A stretch of DNA of 64,000 nucleotides from NCBI RefSeq assembly GCF_001937065.1, contig NZ_MOWR01000001.1:329769-393768 (forward strand). Reading direction: 5' to 3'. Of this stretch, positions 44,302 through 54,913 are shown piece after piece. Origin of the DNA: Streptococcus sp. 'caviae'. GTDB lineage: Bacteria > Bacillota > Bacilli > Lactobacillales > Streptococcaceae. The translations under genes and the position numbers were made by a program. Below the pieces are notes generated by a model. It was given only the letters and a program-made list of their open reading frames with translations, was not told where the DNA came from and made no database searches. Each line of letters starts with the position of its first letter. The stretch's first letter is position 1.

Positions 44302-45330
44302 TTACCAGATGCCTAAAAAGTACTGCATGGCAAGACTGACTAAGGTAATGACTGCCCAGCAGGAAGCCCCCAGAGCAATCGCCTGTCCGCCTGTTTTAAT
44401 CAGCTTGACAATATTTGTATTGAGCCCTATCGCACTCATGGCCATGACAATGCAGAATTTAGAGAGAGTTTTAAGCGATTCAAAGACAAGAGGATTAAAG
44501 CCCAGCCCCGTCAAAAGGGTTGTCAAAACAGAAGCCAAAATGAAATAAAGGATGAACATGGGAAAGACCTTCTTGATGGCGACAGTGTGCTCTTGAGTTT
44601 GTCCGCTTTTTTTAGCCTTGTAAACTTGGTAAAAAGACAGCCCCAAAGTGATGGGAATAATGGCCAAGGTTCGCGTCAGCTTAACAATTGTTGCGCCGTC
44701 CAGCGTATTGGAATGGTGCAGACCGTCCCAGGCTGCTGCCGTTGCTGTCACAGATGAAGTATCATTAACTGCTGTTCCTGCAAAAAGCGCAAAGCCGTGA
44801 TTCGACAGTCCCAGCATATCTCCCAAGGTTGGAAAAATCAGAGCCGCCAAAATGTTAAAAAGAAAAATAACGGAAATAGATTTGGCGATTTCTTCATCAT
44901 CAGCCTTGATAACAGGTGCTGTCGCGGCAATAGCAGAGCCTCCGCAAATGGAAGAGCCAACACCTACCAAGGTCGCTGTTCGCACATCCAGCTTAAACCA
45001 CTTTTGTAAAAGAAAAGCCAGCAGCAAAGATGAGCTTATGGTTGCCAAAATAATGGGCAGCGAGGTCCTGCCGACTGACAGCACCTGCGATAAATTTAAA
45101 CCGAAGCCCAGTAGAACAACTGCAAATTGTAAAATGTATTTAGAAGTAAAAGCAATTCCAGCTTCTGTCTTTTCTCGTCTGTGATAAAAAGCAGCCAGCA
45201 GCATGCCCAGAAAGATAGCAAATACAGGCGCCCCAACGATTGGAAAGAGCTGCCCCAGCCACCAGGCTGGCAAAGCAATGACCAGGCAAAGGACAATTCC
45301 TGGTAATTTAAGCATGAAACGATTCGTCAT
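44302..45330 (-). CDS. YeiH/UPF0324-family membrane protein
   Basis: The 342-residue protein has about ten spans and family motifs '[14 protein letters not shown]' and '[15 protein letters not shown]'. UPF0324 proteins are putative sulfate/sulfite or other anion exporters. It is divergent from a LysR regulator, the same pairing as yeiH/yeiE. Confidence 0.88.
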   Translation of the reverse strand: MTNRFMLKLPGIVLCLVIALPAWWLGQLFPIVGAPVFAIFLGMLLAAFYHRREKTEAGIAFTSKYILQFAVVLLGFGLNLSQVLSVGRTSLPIILATISSSLLLAFLLQKWFKLDVRTATLVGVGSSICGGSAIAATAPVIKADDEEIAKSISVIFLFNILAALIFPTLGDMLGLSNHGFALFAGTAVNDTSSVTATAAAWDGLHHSNTLDGATIVKLTRTLAIIPITLGLSFYQVYKAKKSGQTQEHTVAIKKVFPMFILYFILASVLTTLLTGLGFNPLVFESLKTLSKFCIVMAMSAIGLNTNIVKLIKTGGQAIALGASCWAVITLVSLAMQYFLGIW

Positions 45331-45432
45331 AAAATCTCCTTATCAGTATTTGATTGCTTTCATTATAACGATTTCTAATCATGATGTAAAATTATGATTT
45401 ATTATGTTATAATAACAAAAAGGAATGATAAA

Positions 45433-46308
45433 ATGTTAGATTACCGTGTTAAAACCTTTATTACTGTCTGCCAAACCTTAAATTTCACCAAAGCTGCAAA
45501 CGAATTGCACATCACACAGCCGGCAGTAAGCAAACATATCAAAGCTTTAGAAGCGGAATACGGCTGCACTTTATTTGTTTTTAAGGGCAAGCAGTGCCGG
45601 ATGACCGCTGAAGCCGAAAAGCTTTTTTTGATGCTCACTTCCATGGCTCACGATATTAAACACTTTAAAAAATCGGTTCATGAAACACCGACACAGCTTT
45701 ATTTCGGTGCTACAATGACCATCGGTGAGTACGTTTTGCCCGAGCCGCTGTCACAGCTGATGAAGGCTCGGCCTCGGCTGGAATTAAAAATGACTATCGG
45801 CAATACGCAAAAACTGCTGAAAGAGCTTGATAAAGGAACTATTGACTTTGCCATTATCGAGGGATTCTTTTCCCAAGAACGCTATGATAGTTCTGTTTAC
45901 AGGCATGAACCCTTTATCGCAGCAGCTTCACCTTCCTATCCTTTAACAGCAAAAAGGCCAAAGCTGACCGATTTGCTGCAGGAATCTTTGATTGTCAGGG
46001 AAGAGGGCTCCGGCACGCGCGAAGTTTTAGATACCGTGTTAAAAGCGAAAAATTTGGCCATAAGCGATTTTCAGAAGGTCAGTGAAATCAGCAACCTCAA
46101 CACCATCAAACAGCTGGTCATGCGCAGGCGCGGCATTTCTTTTTTCTACCGCAGTGTCGTTGACAAAGAACTAAAAAACGGAAAACTGATCGAAATACCG
46201 CTGGAAGATTTCCCAGTCTACCATGATTTTACCTTTGTTTGGAACAAAAACAGCTTTTTCCAAGAGCAGTACAAAGAGATTTTAAACTTTATCAAAACGC
46301 ATTCTTAG
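45433..46308 (+). CDS. LysR-family regulator
   Basis: The 291-residue protein has a winged helix ('MLDYRVKTFITVCQTLNFTK', 'AANELHITQPAVSKHI') and a LysR substrate-binding domain. The ATG at 45433 is the normal LysR start. It faces the YeiH-like gene across a 100-base AT-rich gap that contains TTATGATTTATTATGTTATAA, so it probably controls that gene. Confidence 0.9.
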   Translation: MLDYRVKTFITVCQTLNFTKAANELHITQPAVSKHIKALEAEYGCTLFVFKGKQCRMTAEAEKLFLMLTSMAHDIKHFKKSVHETPTQLYFGATMTIGEYVLPEPLSQLMKARPRLELKMTIGNTQKLLKELDKGTIDFAIIEGFFSQERYDSSVYRHEPFIAAASPSYPLTAKRPKLTDLLQESLIVREEGSGTREVLDTVLKAKNLAISDFQKVSEISNLNTIKQLVMRRRGISFFYRSVVDKELKNGKLIEIPLEDFPVYHDFTFVWNKNSFFQEQYKEILNFIKTHS

Positions 46309-46502
46309 CTATTTTATTGCCTTATTAGGAGACCTCACCAGTGTCTTGTTTTCACATTCCTTCTACTGTTCCAGCTTTTATTTTAAGTGCCTGTCAGCTC
46401 AAGGCAGAAATTGCCAAAAAGGCTGCTGAATTGGGCGGAACCATGAAACTTACCTCTGCTCATATATTCTTACTTTATCTTCATAACTTAATTTCATCAA
46501 AA

Positions 46503-46550
46503 AGCACCCCAATCGTTAGATTTTCTGTCTAACTTTTGGAGTGCAGTTTA
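46503..46550. terminator. Hairpin in the gap between the LysR gene and pgfM2
   Basis: The arms CACcCCAAtcGTTAGA / TCTAACttTTGGaGTG form a long stem with few mismatches, flanked by AAAA and TTT. The 449-base gap 46309-46757 contains no gene that I can support; a second imperfect hairpin (GCCAGCTG / CAGCTGCTGGC) lies near 46610-46640. Confidence 0.5.
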
Positions 46551-46757
46551 TGATGGCTGCCAGCGTATAGGCTTTTTCTTTCCAAAATGCATTTGCCAAG
46601 GATTTCATGCCAGCTGCCTAGCTTTCTTAGGCCAGCTGCTGGCGCAGCGTCTCCCAGCCTCCCTGCTGACTTTTCAAGATGAGCAAAGAAGCTGCTACAG
46701 CCGTTAGATTTTTACTAATAGGCTTAGCAGCAAGCCTTACAGAAGAGACAGAATTTC

Positions 46758-49559
46758 TCAGTCAAATTCTTCATCAAAGTCCTCTTCTTCCGCCAGTTTC
46801 TTTTGACGGCGGCTTTTTTGCAGGATACTGATGGATAAAACAGCTGAGAACAGGGTTACAAGTCCGCCTAAGATTAATCCTTGCGGAACATAGTAGAGGT
46901 CGATGCGGTGCTTGCCTGCAGGTAATTTAAAGGCCAGCATGGCATTCCAAACTTCTTGACTTTTGACGCGTTTGCCATCAACTTTCACGCGCCAGCCGGA
47001 ATTATAAGGAATAGAGGTCAGTAAATAATCCTTGCCCTCAGCTTGTGTCACTGTCCCAGAAAGCGATTTTGACGTCACCTTGCTGGGGTTCCACTTAGCA
47101 ATTTTTTTCTGATTTACAAAGGTCTGAAAACTGTCATCATTAAAGCGGTAAAGCTTCAAATCAGCAATATCCAGCGGATTATTATCTGTCAGCTGAATTT
47201 CAAAAGTCTGCTCCTGACCTTTGCTGTCAGCTGCCAAATTCCACAGCTGAGGATGGCGGTAACGGTCAAAGACTGTATAGGCCCGTCCATTTACAGACAG
47301 TTTGATGTGAGACAGGTTGCCTGAGCTGATCCTCGCAGAATACAGGTAATAGGCATTGCTGTCCGCAGGAGTCCACTTGAAACGGATAATCCCAGGACGT
47401 TCAGACGACTGGCGTCTGTAGATTTGCTGACCATTTTCGCCGTTGATTAAGGTGACATTATCCAGTGTCATATCCGTCCGATAAGGCTCTAAAAGGTTTT
47501 CCATACTGTCCGAAAGACCGTGGTAAATCTTATTTTGATTAGCCGCGACATCTTTATCGTCCAGTTTGGTTTTGAGCATAGCCGCATCACCTGAAAAGCC
47601 TAAACCAAACACTGTTTTATTCTCTAACAAGCTTGCATTTTTAAGATGCTGAACAGGCTGATAATACTTGCCCAAGTCTTTTCGGGCTGAATAGCTCCAG
47701 ATGCCGTTATCCACAAAATAACGCAGATTAAACAGCGCATCTGTCAGCGGTGTGCCACCCGCATACATCGCAATAGCCGTTGAGGAAGGGAGTCCCAGAT
47801 TTCCTAAAAATTCCAGATTTTTGTATTCGACACTGGACGTAAAATGATTGATACCGTAATAATTATAGGTCAGTGAATCATTCCAGGTATTGGCACTGCT
47901 TTTCTCCATACGTACCAATGTTGATTTAGGCAGTTTTAGCTTGTGATAGAAAGCTTCCTGCTTGCTTTCTGCCTGCAAAACCGAGCTGGGACTGTGCCAT
48001 AGATTTCTCTCGATTGTAAACTTAGCATTAATGCCCATATCAGCCATACTTAAAAGCAGCAGCAGACAAAGCTGCCAATTCTTAGCAGAACGCCATGAAA
48101 AGAGCAGGACAATCAGAACTGCAAGCACAAGCATAGCAAGTTGCTGCCAAATAGTGACCAAAGTATAGGATTTCTCCTGCACTGCAAAATACACATAAAC
48201 ATTAGCCAAAAGCACCAAAACAAGGGTGAGCGACAGCTGCAGGCGGCTCCACGAGCTGATCTTTTGAAAAGCTTGGTAGGTGATAAGCAGGAAAACAAAG
48301 CTCAACAGCCAGGCATTGCGGTAATAAAAGCCGACCGGCATCTGCCCCATGTGCCAAAGCCGAATGGCAGCAGCATTGGAAAAGGCAAGCAGTAAAAAGG
48401 CCAGCAAGACAAAACTGCTGATTTTCTTTCGCAAATCGATGGTCTTTGTCCAAAAGAAATTAAACAGACCGATAAAGCCAAGCACACCAACGTAGAAATT
48501 GGGCAGGGTATTGAAATCTCCCCACTCTTCTCCGCTGGCAGCACCCGGAACAAATTTGATGAGCAGTTTGAGAGGATTGTAGAGAAAGGTGAAGACCCAA
48601 GGATACTGCTCCCCTCCTGCTACTTTGGTATCCAGCAAACCATAAAAAACCGGCAGCAGCCAGACGGCACTCAGGCCAACTCCCAAAAGGGAATACAGGA
48701 AAAGCCGAAAGAGCTGTTTGATCTTGAAAATAAAGGCAGCTTTCTTGGCCAAGAGATAGTAAAAGCTATAAAAGACAACAAAGAGCGCTGCCATATAAGC
48801 CGTGTAGAACTGGGTGATAAACATGGCAGCCAAGACCAAAGAATACTTAAGACTGCCCTTCCCATCGAGAATCTTTTCTAATCCAATAATTAACAGCGGC
48901 AGTAAGATGAGATTGTCCAAAAAGTTAGGATTGACCTGATGCACAATCAAAAAACCGCTCAAGCCATAAACCGCAGCAATACAGACGGAGAGTAACCGAT
49001 TGCCATAAGCCTCATAGCGCTTGTGAAGGAAATAATAGAAACTAAGGCCCGCAAATCCCTGACGCAGCACGGTTACCAGAAAAACAGCCAGATTAAGGAA
49101 TTTAGCCGGAGTCAAACCAATGGCCAAACTAAAGAGACTGAGGCTGTTAAATCCCCAGACAGGCGGCATCACACCGCCCATTCCCTTATGCCAGGACCAG
49201 AAAAGAGCGCCGATATCGAGGTGTTTAAAAGCATGTCCCAAGGCACGGTAAAGCGGAATGTACTGCAAGGTGTAATCACCGCTCATGATCGTCTTTGTGC
49301 CAAAAGGATAGAGCTTCATCACAGCAAAAACAATCACCATCACCAAAATCGGCAGACTAAAGGCTGCTAAAAAGCTCAGCGTATCTTTAAGAGGGGACTT
49401 CTCCGCGGGTTCTTTGCCATCATCATGCCGGCTGAGCTCTTTTTGCTGCCTGGATCTGCGCTGCGAGCGGCTGAAGGTTTTCGATAGCTGCTGCGGGGAC
49501 TCCTGAGAAATTTCGGTTCCCTGAACCATCTTTGTATCTTCTTCTTTTCTTGCTACCAT
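46758..49559 (-). CDS. pgfM2: YfhO-family membrane protein of the Pgf glycosylation system
   Basis: The 933-residue protein begins with a charged cytoplasmic tail, then about 13 spans, an extracellular region of about 350 residues and a last C-terminal span before an acidic tail ('EEDFDEEFD'). This is the YfhO layout of lipid-linked sugar transferases. In S. mutans PgfM1 and PgfM2 work with PgfS and PgfE to glycosylate collagen-binding proteins Cnm and WapA. The ATG at 49559 follows GGAG; a GTG eight codons earlier lacks a site. The assignment to M2 follows gene order. Confidence 0.85.
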   Translation of the reverse strand: MVARKEEDTKMVQGTEISQESPQQLSKTFSRSQRRSRQQKELSRHDDGKEPAEKSPLKDTLSFLAAFSLPILVMVIVFAVMKLYPFGTKTIMSGDYTLQYIPLYRALGHAFKHLDIGALFWSWHKGMGGVMPPVWGFNSLSLFSLAIGLTPAKFLNLAVFLVTVLRQGFAGLSFYYFLHKRYEAYGNRLLSVCIAAVYGLSGFLIVHQVNPNFLDNLILLPLLIIGLEKILDGKGSLKYSLVLAAMFITQFYTAYMAALFVVFYSFYYLLAKKAAFIFKIKQLFRLFLYSLLGVGLSAVWLLPVFYGLLDTKVAGGEQYPWVFTFLYNPLKLLIKFVPGAASGEEWGDFNTLPNFYVGVLGFIGLFNFFWTKTIDLRKKISSFVLLAFLLLAFSNAAAIRLWHMGQMPVGFYYRNAWLLSFVFLLITYQAFQKISSWSRLQLSLTLVLVLLANVYVYFAVQEKSYTLVTIWQQLAMLVLAVLIVLLFSWRSAKNWQLCLLLLLSMADMGINAKFTIERNLWHSPSSVLQAESKQEAFYHKLKLPKSTLVRMEKSSANTWNDSLTYNYYGINHFTSSVEYKNLEFLGNLGLPSSTAIAMYAGGTPLTDALFNLRYFVDNGIWSYSARKDLGKYYQPVQHLKNASLLENKTVFGLGFSGDAAMLKTKLDDKDVAANQNKIYHGLSDSMENLLEPYRTDMTLDNVTLINGENGQQIYRRQSSERPGIIRFKWTPADSNAYYLYSARISSGNLSHIKLSVNGRAYTVFDRYRHPQLWNLAADSKGQEQTFEIQLTDNNPLDIADLKLYRFNDDSFQTFVNQKKIAKWNPSKVTSKSLSGTVTQAEGKDYLLTSIPYNSGWRVKVDGKRVKSQEVWNAMLAFKLPAGKHRIDLYYVPQGLILGGLVTLFSAVLSISILQKSRRQKKLAEEEDFDEEFD

Positions 49560-49728
49560 CGTATCTCCATTTTTACTTTTCACTCATTATTCTCATTGTA
49601 TCATAATTCAAAATCATTGTTAACGCTTCTTTTAAGGCTCATCAGGCTTTAAAAAGAAGAGCATGGGTGTTGTCCCACGCCTCCTAATTAATTACCTCTA
49701 AACAGCGAGAATGGCAGACCTCAGACTG

Positions 49729-50751
49729 TTATTCTGCAAAGCCGTTAGGATGCTTAGTCTGCCAGCGCCAAGCATCTTGACACATACGTTTGAGATCATA
49801 TTCTGCCTGCCAGTTGAGCTCCTGTTTAGCCTTTGTGACGTCAGCATAAGAAACTGCAATATCCCCAGGGCGTCTGTCAGCAATTTCATAAGATATGGGG
49901 TGACCGACAGCTCCTTCCATTTCCTTAATTACCTCTAAGACAGATGAGCCTTTTCCAGTTCCCAAATTGTAGACGGAAAGACCCGAGTGAGGTTTCAGTT
50001 TCTGGATGGCGGCAGCATGGCCGCGCGCCAAATCAACAACATGAATGTAATCACGAACCCCGGTTCCGTCCTTGGTATCATAATGACTGCCAAAGACTTG
50101 AACCTTCTCCAGCTTTCCCAGTGCAACCTGAGTCACATAAGGCATCAGGTTGTTGGGTCTGCCTTTAGGATCCTCTCCCAAATCACCCGAAGGGTGAGCA
50201 CCGACAGGATTGAAATACCGCAGAATAACAATATTCCAGGCAGCATCTGAAGCCGCCAAATCCGTCAGCACATCTTCAATAATCAATTTTGTCCGTCCAT
50301 AAGGCGTCAGGCTTGAACGCGGCGAATCCTCGGGCACCGGTACCGGAGCATCATTACCGTAAACACTGGCAGACGATGAAAAAATCAGATTTTTGCAGCC
50401 AAAAGTCTTCATCACCTGCAAAAGTGTCACCGTTCCTGAAACATTATTATCATAATAATCCAAAGGCATGCTGCTGGATTCATTGACGACCTTGAGACCG
50501 GCAAAATGAATAACAGCATCAACCTTTTCTGCTTCAAAAATGGCAGTCAGTTTTTCTTGATCTCTGATATCAGCCTGATAAAAGCTGAGCGGCTTGCCGG
50601 TAATAGCCTCAATAACCTTCAGGCTCTTGGAATTTGAACGGAGTAAATTATCAACAACAACAAGGTCATAACCTTGATTCAGTAATTCAACACAGGTGTG
50701 AGAGCCGATAAAGCCGGCTCCCCCAGTCACCAAAATCTTTTTAATCAGCAT
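49729..50751 (-). CDS. pgfE: UDP-sugar 4-epimerase (PgfE)
   Basis: The 340-residue short-chain dehydrogenase-type protein has the NAD motif 'VTGGAGFIGSHTCVEL', catalytic 'SSSASVYG' and Tyr-x-x-x-Lys 'YGRTKLI', as in GalE. It interconverts UDP-glucose/galactose or the N-acetyl forms. Between two YfhO genes, its product probably feeds the sugar used by PgfS on surface proteins. Confidence 0.92.
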   Translation of the reverse strand: MLIKKILVTGGAGFIGSHTCVELLNQGYDLVVVDNLLRSNSKSLKVIEAITGKPLSFYQADIRDQEKLTAIFEAEKVDAVIHFAGLKVVNESSSMPLDYYDNNVSGTVTLLQVMKTFGCKNLIFSSSASVYGNDAPVPVPEDSPRSSLTPYGRTKLIIEDVLTDLAASDAAWNIVILRYFNPVGAHPSGDLGEDPKGRPNNLMPYVTQVALGKLEKVQVFGSHYDTKDGTGVRDYIHVVDLARGHAAAIQKLKPHSGLSVYNLGTGKGSSVLEVIKEMEGAVGHPISYEIADRRPGDIAVSYADVTKAKQELNWQAEYDLKRMCQDAWRWQTKHPNGFAE

Positions 50752-50778
50752 AATTCTTCCTAACCAGACAAATTATTG

Positions 50779-53703
50779 TTAAAATAACTCATTGTTTCCT
50801 GTTCTGTTATCGTACCACTTTAAGAAACCAATGAGAGCCAGAGAGAAGATGGAGACGGCAATTCCTGTCAGCAGTCCCTGCGGCAGGAAGGTCATTTCAA
50901 TTTGATGTTTCCCGCTTGTAATCGGGAAGGACAGCAGGCTTTCCCAAGCTTCACTGGTCTGTACTTTCTTGCCGTCTACTTTGACTGTCCAGCCCGGATT
51001 GTAAGGAATGCTTGTCATCATGACATTGCTCTTATCTGTAATCGTGACATGCCCCTTAACCAAGGTATTCGTCCACTTAGTAACCGTCATATTTTGCTTC
51101 AGGCGTTCCTTGATAACCTTCCTGATAGCCTTTTGGTCGGCCCGGACCAGTGCCATGTTGGTCAAATCAATCTGATCATCCTGAGAGGTTTGCAGCTGCA
51201 GAACCATTTCCTGACCCGGTGTTCTATCCGTCAGATTCCAAAGCTGAACTTGGTCATAGCTTTGCGAATAGTGATACCACTGGTTATTGAGCATGATGGA
51301 AATATTTCCCATGGACTTGCGCAGGCTGTAAGGCGCTTGGAAATAGTAGGTAAAGTCAGTCTGAGGCGTAAAGATGATTCTAACCGTGCCGGGCTGCTTC
51401 TTATCAATGCGTTTGAAAATCCGTTGGCCGTTTTCATTGACTTCCTGCATATTGAACAGTTCAATTTTAGGAATGCCGACATATTCAAAATATTTCTGCT
51501 CAACACCAGACATTGATGAGAGGATAATATTTTGGTTGGACACAGGGTTATTAAGGCCAAACTTAATATTTCGCGTCAGCGTATTGGTTCCAAAAGCCGC
51601 AGAAAAGACATCGGGGTTTTCATAAATGATAAATCGCTTATTTTCATAGATCGGTTTGTAGTAAGCTGTAAGGTCTGAACGCGTAGAATTACGGTTAAAG
51701 AACTGCCAGTTAGGATGCCGCTCCATATCTGTCACCGTGTATTCCTTGCGGTCAATATAGTAGCGAACGCCATAAAGAGCGTCTGTCAAAGCCGTTCCGT
51801 TGGCATAGAAAGTTGCCGCATTGCCCCCGACATCTCCCATCGAATTGAAAAGATTGATGGTTGATTTTTCCATGTTGGAACTAAAGCTGCTTAAACCGGG
51901 GTAAGAAACGAGGAAAGGATCATTTTTGGAATAAAGAAAACTTGATCCTACCCGATAGAAGCCAGCCTTATTTTTCTTTTTGATAACATCGACCAGCTCT
52001 TTCATATTCTTAGTAACGTCTGTAAACTTATACGCATCGGCGTAGGCCATGGTAACCTGTGAAAGATAGGCATTGTAGCCCAATTCAAGCGCAGTAATCA
52101 GCGCCAAGGCAGACCAAACGAGCTTGCTCTTTGGACGCAGAGCAAAATACATCAAGATTAAAAGCCAGCTGATAAGGGTCAAAGATACCTGAGTCAGCAA
52201 GAAACCCTTGCTCAGCAGGAAAAAGGACACAACCATAGCAAAGAGGCTGGCTGCAACAGCGCACAGTCTGGCTTCTTTGTAACGGCTGAGACGTTGCCAA
52301 GAAAGAGCCGCCAAACCGCCAAACACAGCCACTATCAACAGTCCTGTCAATATACTGTGATGGTTGACAAAACTTGTAACAGCCTTGGGCTGACTTTTAG
52401 CAATGTAAGTATAACTATGATTAATGACATAATAAGCCGAAGCAAAACTCAGGACAAGGCCTGTCACCAGTCCCTTCCAGCCCAGATACTTGTCTTCTCT
52501 GATGGCCTGATAAGCAAGGAGCACCATAAAGAAAGAAACAATCCATGAAAACCGATAGAAGAAACCGGCCGGATTTTGCCCCATGTGCCAGATCTTGCTG
52601 GCAAATTCATTAACGATAGAAACAAAGAAAATGAAACTGATAAGGCCGGCTGCAATCTTGCGAAACTTATGAGCCTTGGCCTGTACAAAGTAAAGAAAGA
52701 AGCCGACCAGAGCCAAAGCCCCCACGTAAATATTAGGCAGATTAGGCCCGGCTGCCCAAGAAGATTCATTGTCAAAACCGCCAATCATCAGCTTTGATAA
52801 AATATCCAAAGGATTGATCTGCAGGGCAAAGCTAAAGGTCATCGGGCTGTCATAAGCCCCTTTACTGCGCAGAAGGTTTAAAAAGATGGGATAAAGCAGA
52901 AAGAAGACCGACGCTATTCCCAGAACAGACGCATAAACAACGCGCCAGACAGGCATAAAGAAGGCTCCCAATTTCACCTTCCAGTCCCCTTTTTCTGCCA
53001 AGCGGGGCGCTGCATAATAGCAGGTATAAAGGGCAATAAAGAGACAGATCATGTAGCCCATGTAAAAATGCAGCAGCATGGTCAAAGCCAAGAGAAAGAT
53101 GTATTTAAAAGGCTTCTTGCCGTCAATCACTTCTTCCAGACATACGATCAGCAAGGGCAGCATGATCATGGCATCGTAAAAGATCGGATTCATCTGATAA
53201 GAAACGATCATGCCTGACAGAGCGTAGGCGGCAGCCATAAGAGGCGGCAGCCACAGATTATAATCCATGGCCTTGTAACGCTTGATCAAAAGATAGGCAA
53301 AACTCAGTCCCATCGCTCCGTAGCGCAGCCAAATGGTCAGAAAGACAGCCCACTTGAATTGGGTCAGCGGCAGCAAAATGTACAAAAGATTAAAAGGACT
53401 GATGAGATTGAAACCCCAGACCCCAATCATAGCTCCGCCAATAGACTTGGAAAAGGAATAGAAAAGCCCCGACCAGTCTCCACTTAAAACAGTGGTCTTT
53501 AAGAAGCCATACAAGCCAATATACTGCTGGCCAAAGTCAACAGCCATCAAGGTATTTCTGCCAAAAGGAAAAACCCCCATGAAAAACCAGACCACAAGCA
53601 TAATCAGCATGGGAAGAAGCGCGCTCAAAAGGAGCACCTGCGCCTTTTTATTTGCTTTGAAAGGCAGTCTTTGCTTTTTTTCTTTACGTGTTGCGTGACT
53701 CAT
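50779..53703 (-). CDS. pgfM1: YfhO-family membrane protein of the Pgf glycosylation system
   Basis: The 974-residue protein has the same build as the one at 46758: N-terminal basic tail, about 13 spans, a long extracellular domain and a final span ('GLLTGIAVSIFSLALIGFL'). The two are paralogues, sharing for example 'FNPGW/YNSGWTVKVDGK'-like sequences. Its ATG overlaps the stop of pgfS by four bases, so both are translated together. Confidence 0.88.
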   Translation of the reverse strand: MSHATRKEKKQRLPFKANKKAQVLLLSALLPMLIMLVVWFFMGVFPFGRNTLMAVDFGQQYIGLYGFLKTTVLSGDWSGLFYSFSKSIGGAMIGVWGFNLISPFNLLYILLPLTQFKWAVFLTIWLRYGAMGLSFAYLLIKRYKAMDYNLWLPPLMAAAYALSGMIVSYQMNPIFYDAMIMLPLLIVCLEEVIDGKKPFKYIFLLALTMLLHFYMGYMICLFIALYTCYYAAPRLAEKGDWKVKLGAFFMPVWRVVYASVLGIASVFFLLYPIFLNLLRSKGAYDSPMTFSFALQINPLDILSKLMIGGFDNESSWAAGPNLPNIYVGALALVGFFLYFVQAKAHKFRKIAAGLISFIFFVSIVNEFASKIWHMGQNPAGFFYRFSWIVSFFMVLLAYQAIREDKYLGWKGLVTGLVLSFASAYYVINHSYTYIAKSQPKAVTSFVNHHSILTGLLIVAVFGGLAALSWQRLSRYKEARLCAVAASLFAMVVSFFLLSKGFLLTQVSLTLISWLLILMYFALRPKSKLVWSALALITALELGYNAYLSQVTMAYADAYKFTDVTKNMKELVDVIKKKNKAGFYRVGSSFLYSKNDPFLVSYPGLSSFSSNMEKSTINLFNSMGDVGGNAATFYANGTALTDALYGVRYYIDRKEYTVTDMERHPNWQFFNRNSTRSDLTAYYKPIYENKRFIIYENPDVFSAAFGTNTLTRNIKFGLNNPVSNQNIILSSMSGVEQKYFEYVGIPKIELFNMQEVNENGQRIFKRIDKKQPGTVRIIFTPQTDFTYYFQAPYSLRKSMGNISIMLNNQWYHYSQSYDQVQLWNLTDRTPGQEMVLQLQTSQDDQIDLTNMALVRADQKAIRKVIKERLKQNMTVTKWTNTLVKGHVTITDKSNVMMTSIPYNPGWTVKVDGKKVQTSEAWESLLSFPITSGKHQIEMTFLPQGLLTGIAVSIFSLALIGFLKWYDNRTGNNELF

Positions 53704-54662
53704 CCGACTAGATCCTCTTTTGCTTTCTCAATATTAGTCTCATCCACAATATAATGCGGACGCCGTTTCACTTCATAGTAAATCTTACCAATGTATTCGC
53801 CCAGAATGCCTATCGAAATCAGCTGTACGCCGCTAAAAAGAATGATGGCTGCCAAAGTCGTAAAATAACCGCTGACGAGAATCTCCGGTTTGACAAAATA
53901 AGCAATAAACATCACCAGCAAATACAGCAAAGCAAAACCAATGCAGGCAAAACCAAACTGAATGCAGATACGCAAAGGTTTATCATTAAAGGAGATAATG
54001 CCCTGAAAGGCATAGTTCATGGAACGTCTGAAACCAAACTTACTCTCACCGGCTTCTCGGATATGATTTTTGTAAGGAATAACCTTTTCTTTAAAGCCAA
54101 TCCACGAGAAGATTCCCTTGGAAAAACGATTGTACTCCGGCAAGGACAAAATAGTATTGACAGCTTTCCGGCTGAACAGTTTAAATTCTGAAATCCCGTC
54201 GGTCAGCTGTACATCCATCAGATGATTAGAGAAACGGTAAAACAGTCTGGCAAAAAAGGTACTCTGTCTTGATTCTCCCTGACGGTCTCGCTGCCCGCTG
54301 ACTACATCGTAACCTTCTTTAAAGGCCGCTACAAAATCCGGAATCAGTGCGGGCGGGTGCTGCAAATCACCATCCATAAGCATGACAGCTTCGCCAGTTG
54401 CATACCTCAAGCCGGATAAAATAGCACCCTCACGTCCAAAATTGCGGCTGAAGCTGATAAATCTGACCCGCTGATCCTGATCTGCAATTCTCCTCATCAA
54501 GGTTAAGGTCTTATCTTTGCTGCCATCGTTGACATAAACCAATTCATAGTCATCAATACTAGCTTGTGCCAGCATCTCCTGCAGCTGCTTGGAAATCTCG
54601 CTATGTGTTTTTTCAATCATTTTTTCTTCATTGTAAAAAGCAACGACGATTGATAATTTCAT
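53700..54662 (-). CDS. pgfS: Family 2 glycosyltransferase PgfS
   Basis: The 320-residue protein starts with a GT-A domain ('SIVVAFYNEEKMIEKTH', 'YVNDGSKDKT', 'MDGDLQHPP' with the DxD-like metal site) and ends with two membrane helices (about 235-260 and 270-295), as in polyprenyl-phosphate sugar transferases GtrB/CsbB. In S. mutans PgfS is needed to modify Cnm. It is 250 bases downstream of the cnm-like gene, separated by a terminator. Confidence 0.92.
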   Translation of the reverse strand: MKLSIVVAFYNEEKMIEKTHSEISKQLQEMLAQASIDDYELVYVNDGSKDKTLTLMRRIADQDQRVRFISFSRNFGREGAILSGLRYATGEAVMLMDGDLQHPPALIPDFVAAFKEGYDVVSGQRDRQGESRQSTFFARLFYRFSNHLMDVQLTDGISEFKLFSRKAVNTILSLPEYNRFSKGIFSWIGFKEKVIPYKNHIREAGESKFGFRRSMNYAFQGIISFNDKPLRICIQFGFACIGFALLYLLVMFIAYFVKPEILVSGYFTTLAAIILFSGVQLISIGILGEYIGKIYYEVKRRPHYIVDETNIEKAKEDLVG

Positions 54663-54859
54663 ACAAACCCTTCCTCGTTAATCTTGCTGTTTTTGTCCAA
54701 AAACAGCATTATACCAATTGTATTCTATCATAATTCAAAAGACTTTTCGAGGTCTTTTATTCCCATCCTCAAATCGTCCGTCTCAAAAAACGTTCTTTTT
54801 CTCAGCTGAAAAGCCTTATTTAGGGTGAACAGAACCTGTTCTAAACTATTTTTAAGAAC

Positions 54860-54897
54860 ACAAAGAGGCAAAGACTGTTGTCCCTGCCTCTTTCATC
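54860..54897 (-). terminator. Terminator after the cnm-like gene
   Basis: AAAGAGGCA / TGCCTCTTT-type arms with a loop of about 15 bases lie between the adhesin stop (54914) and pgfS. Confidence 0.8.
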
Positions 54898-54913
54898 CTA
54901 TTTTTAATCAATA

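Noticed and set aside
46341..46532. 63-codon plus-strand ORF after the LysR gene
   Set aside because: The AGGAG upstream is suggestive, but the product has no protein-like pattern and runs into the terminator-like hairpin.
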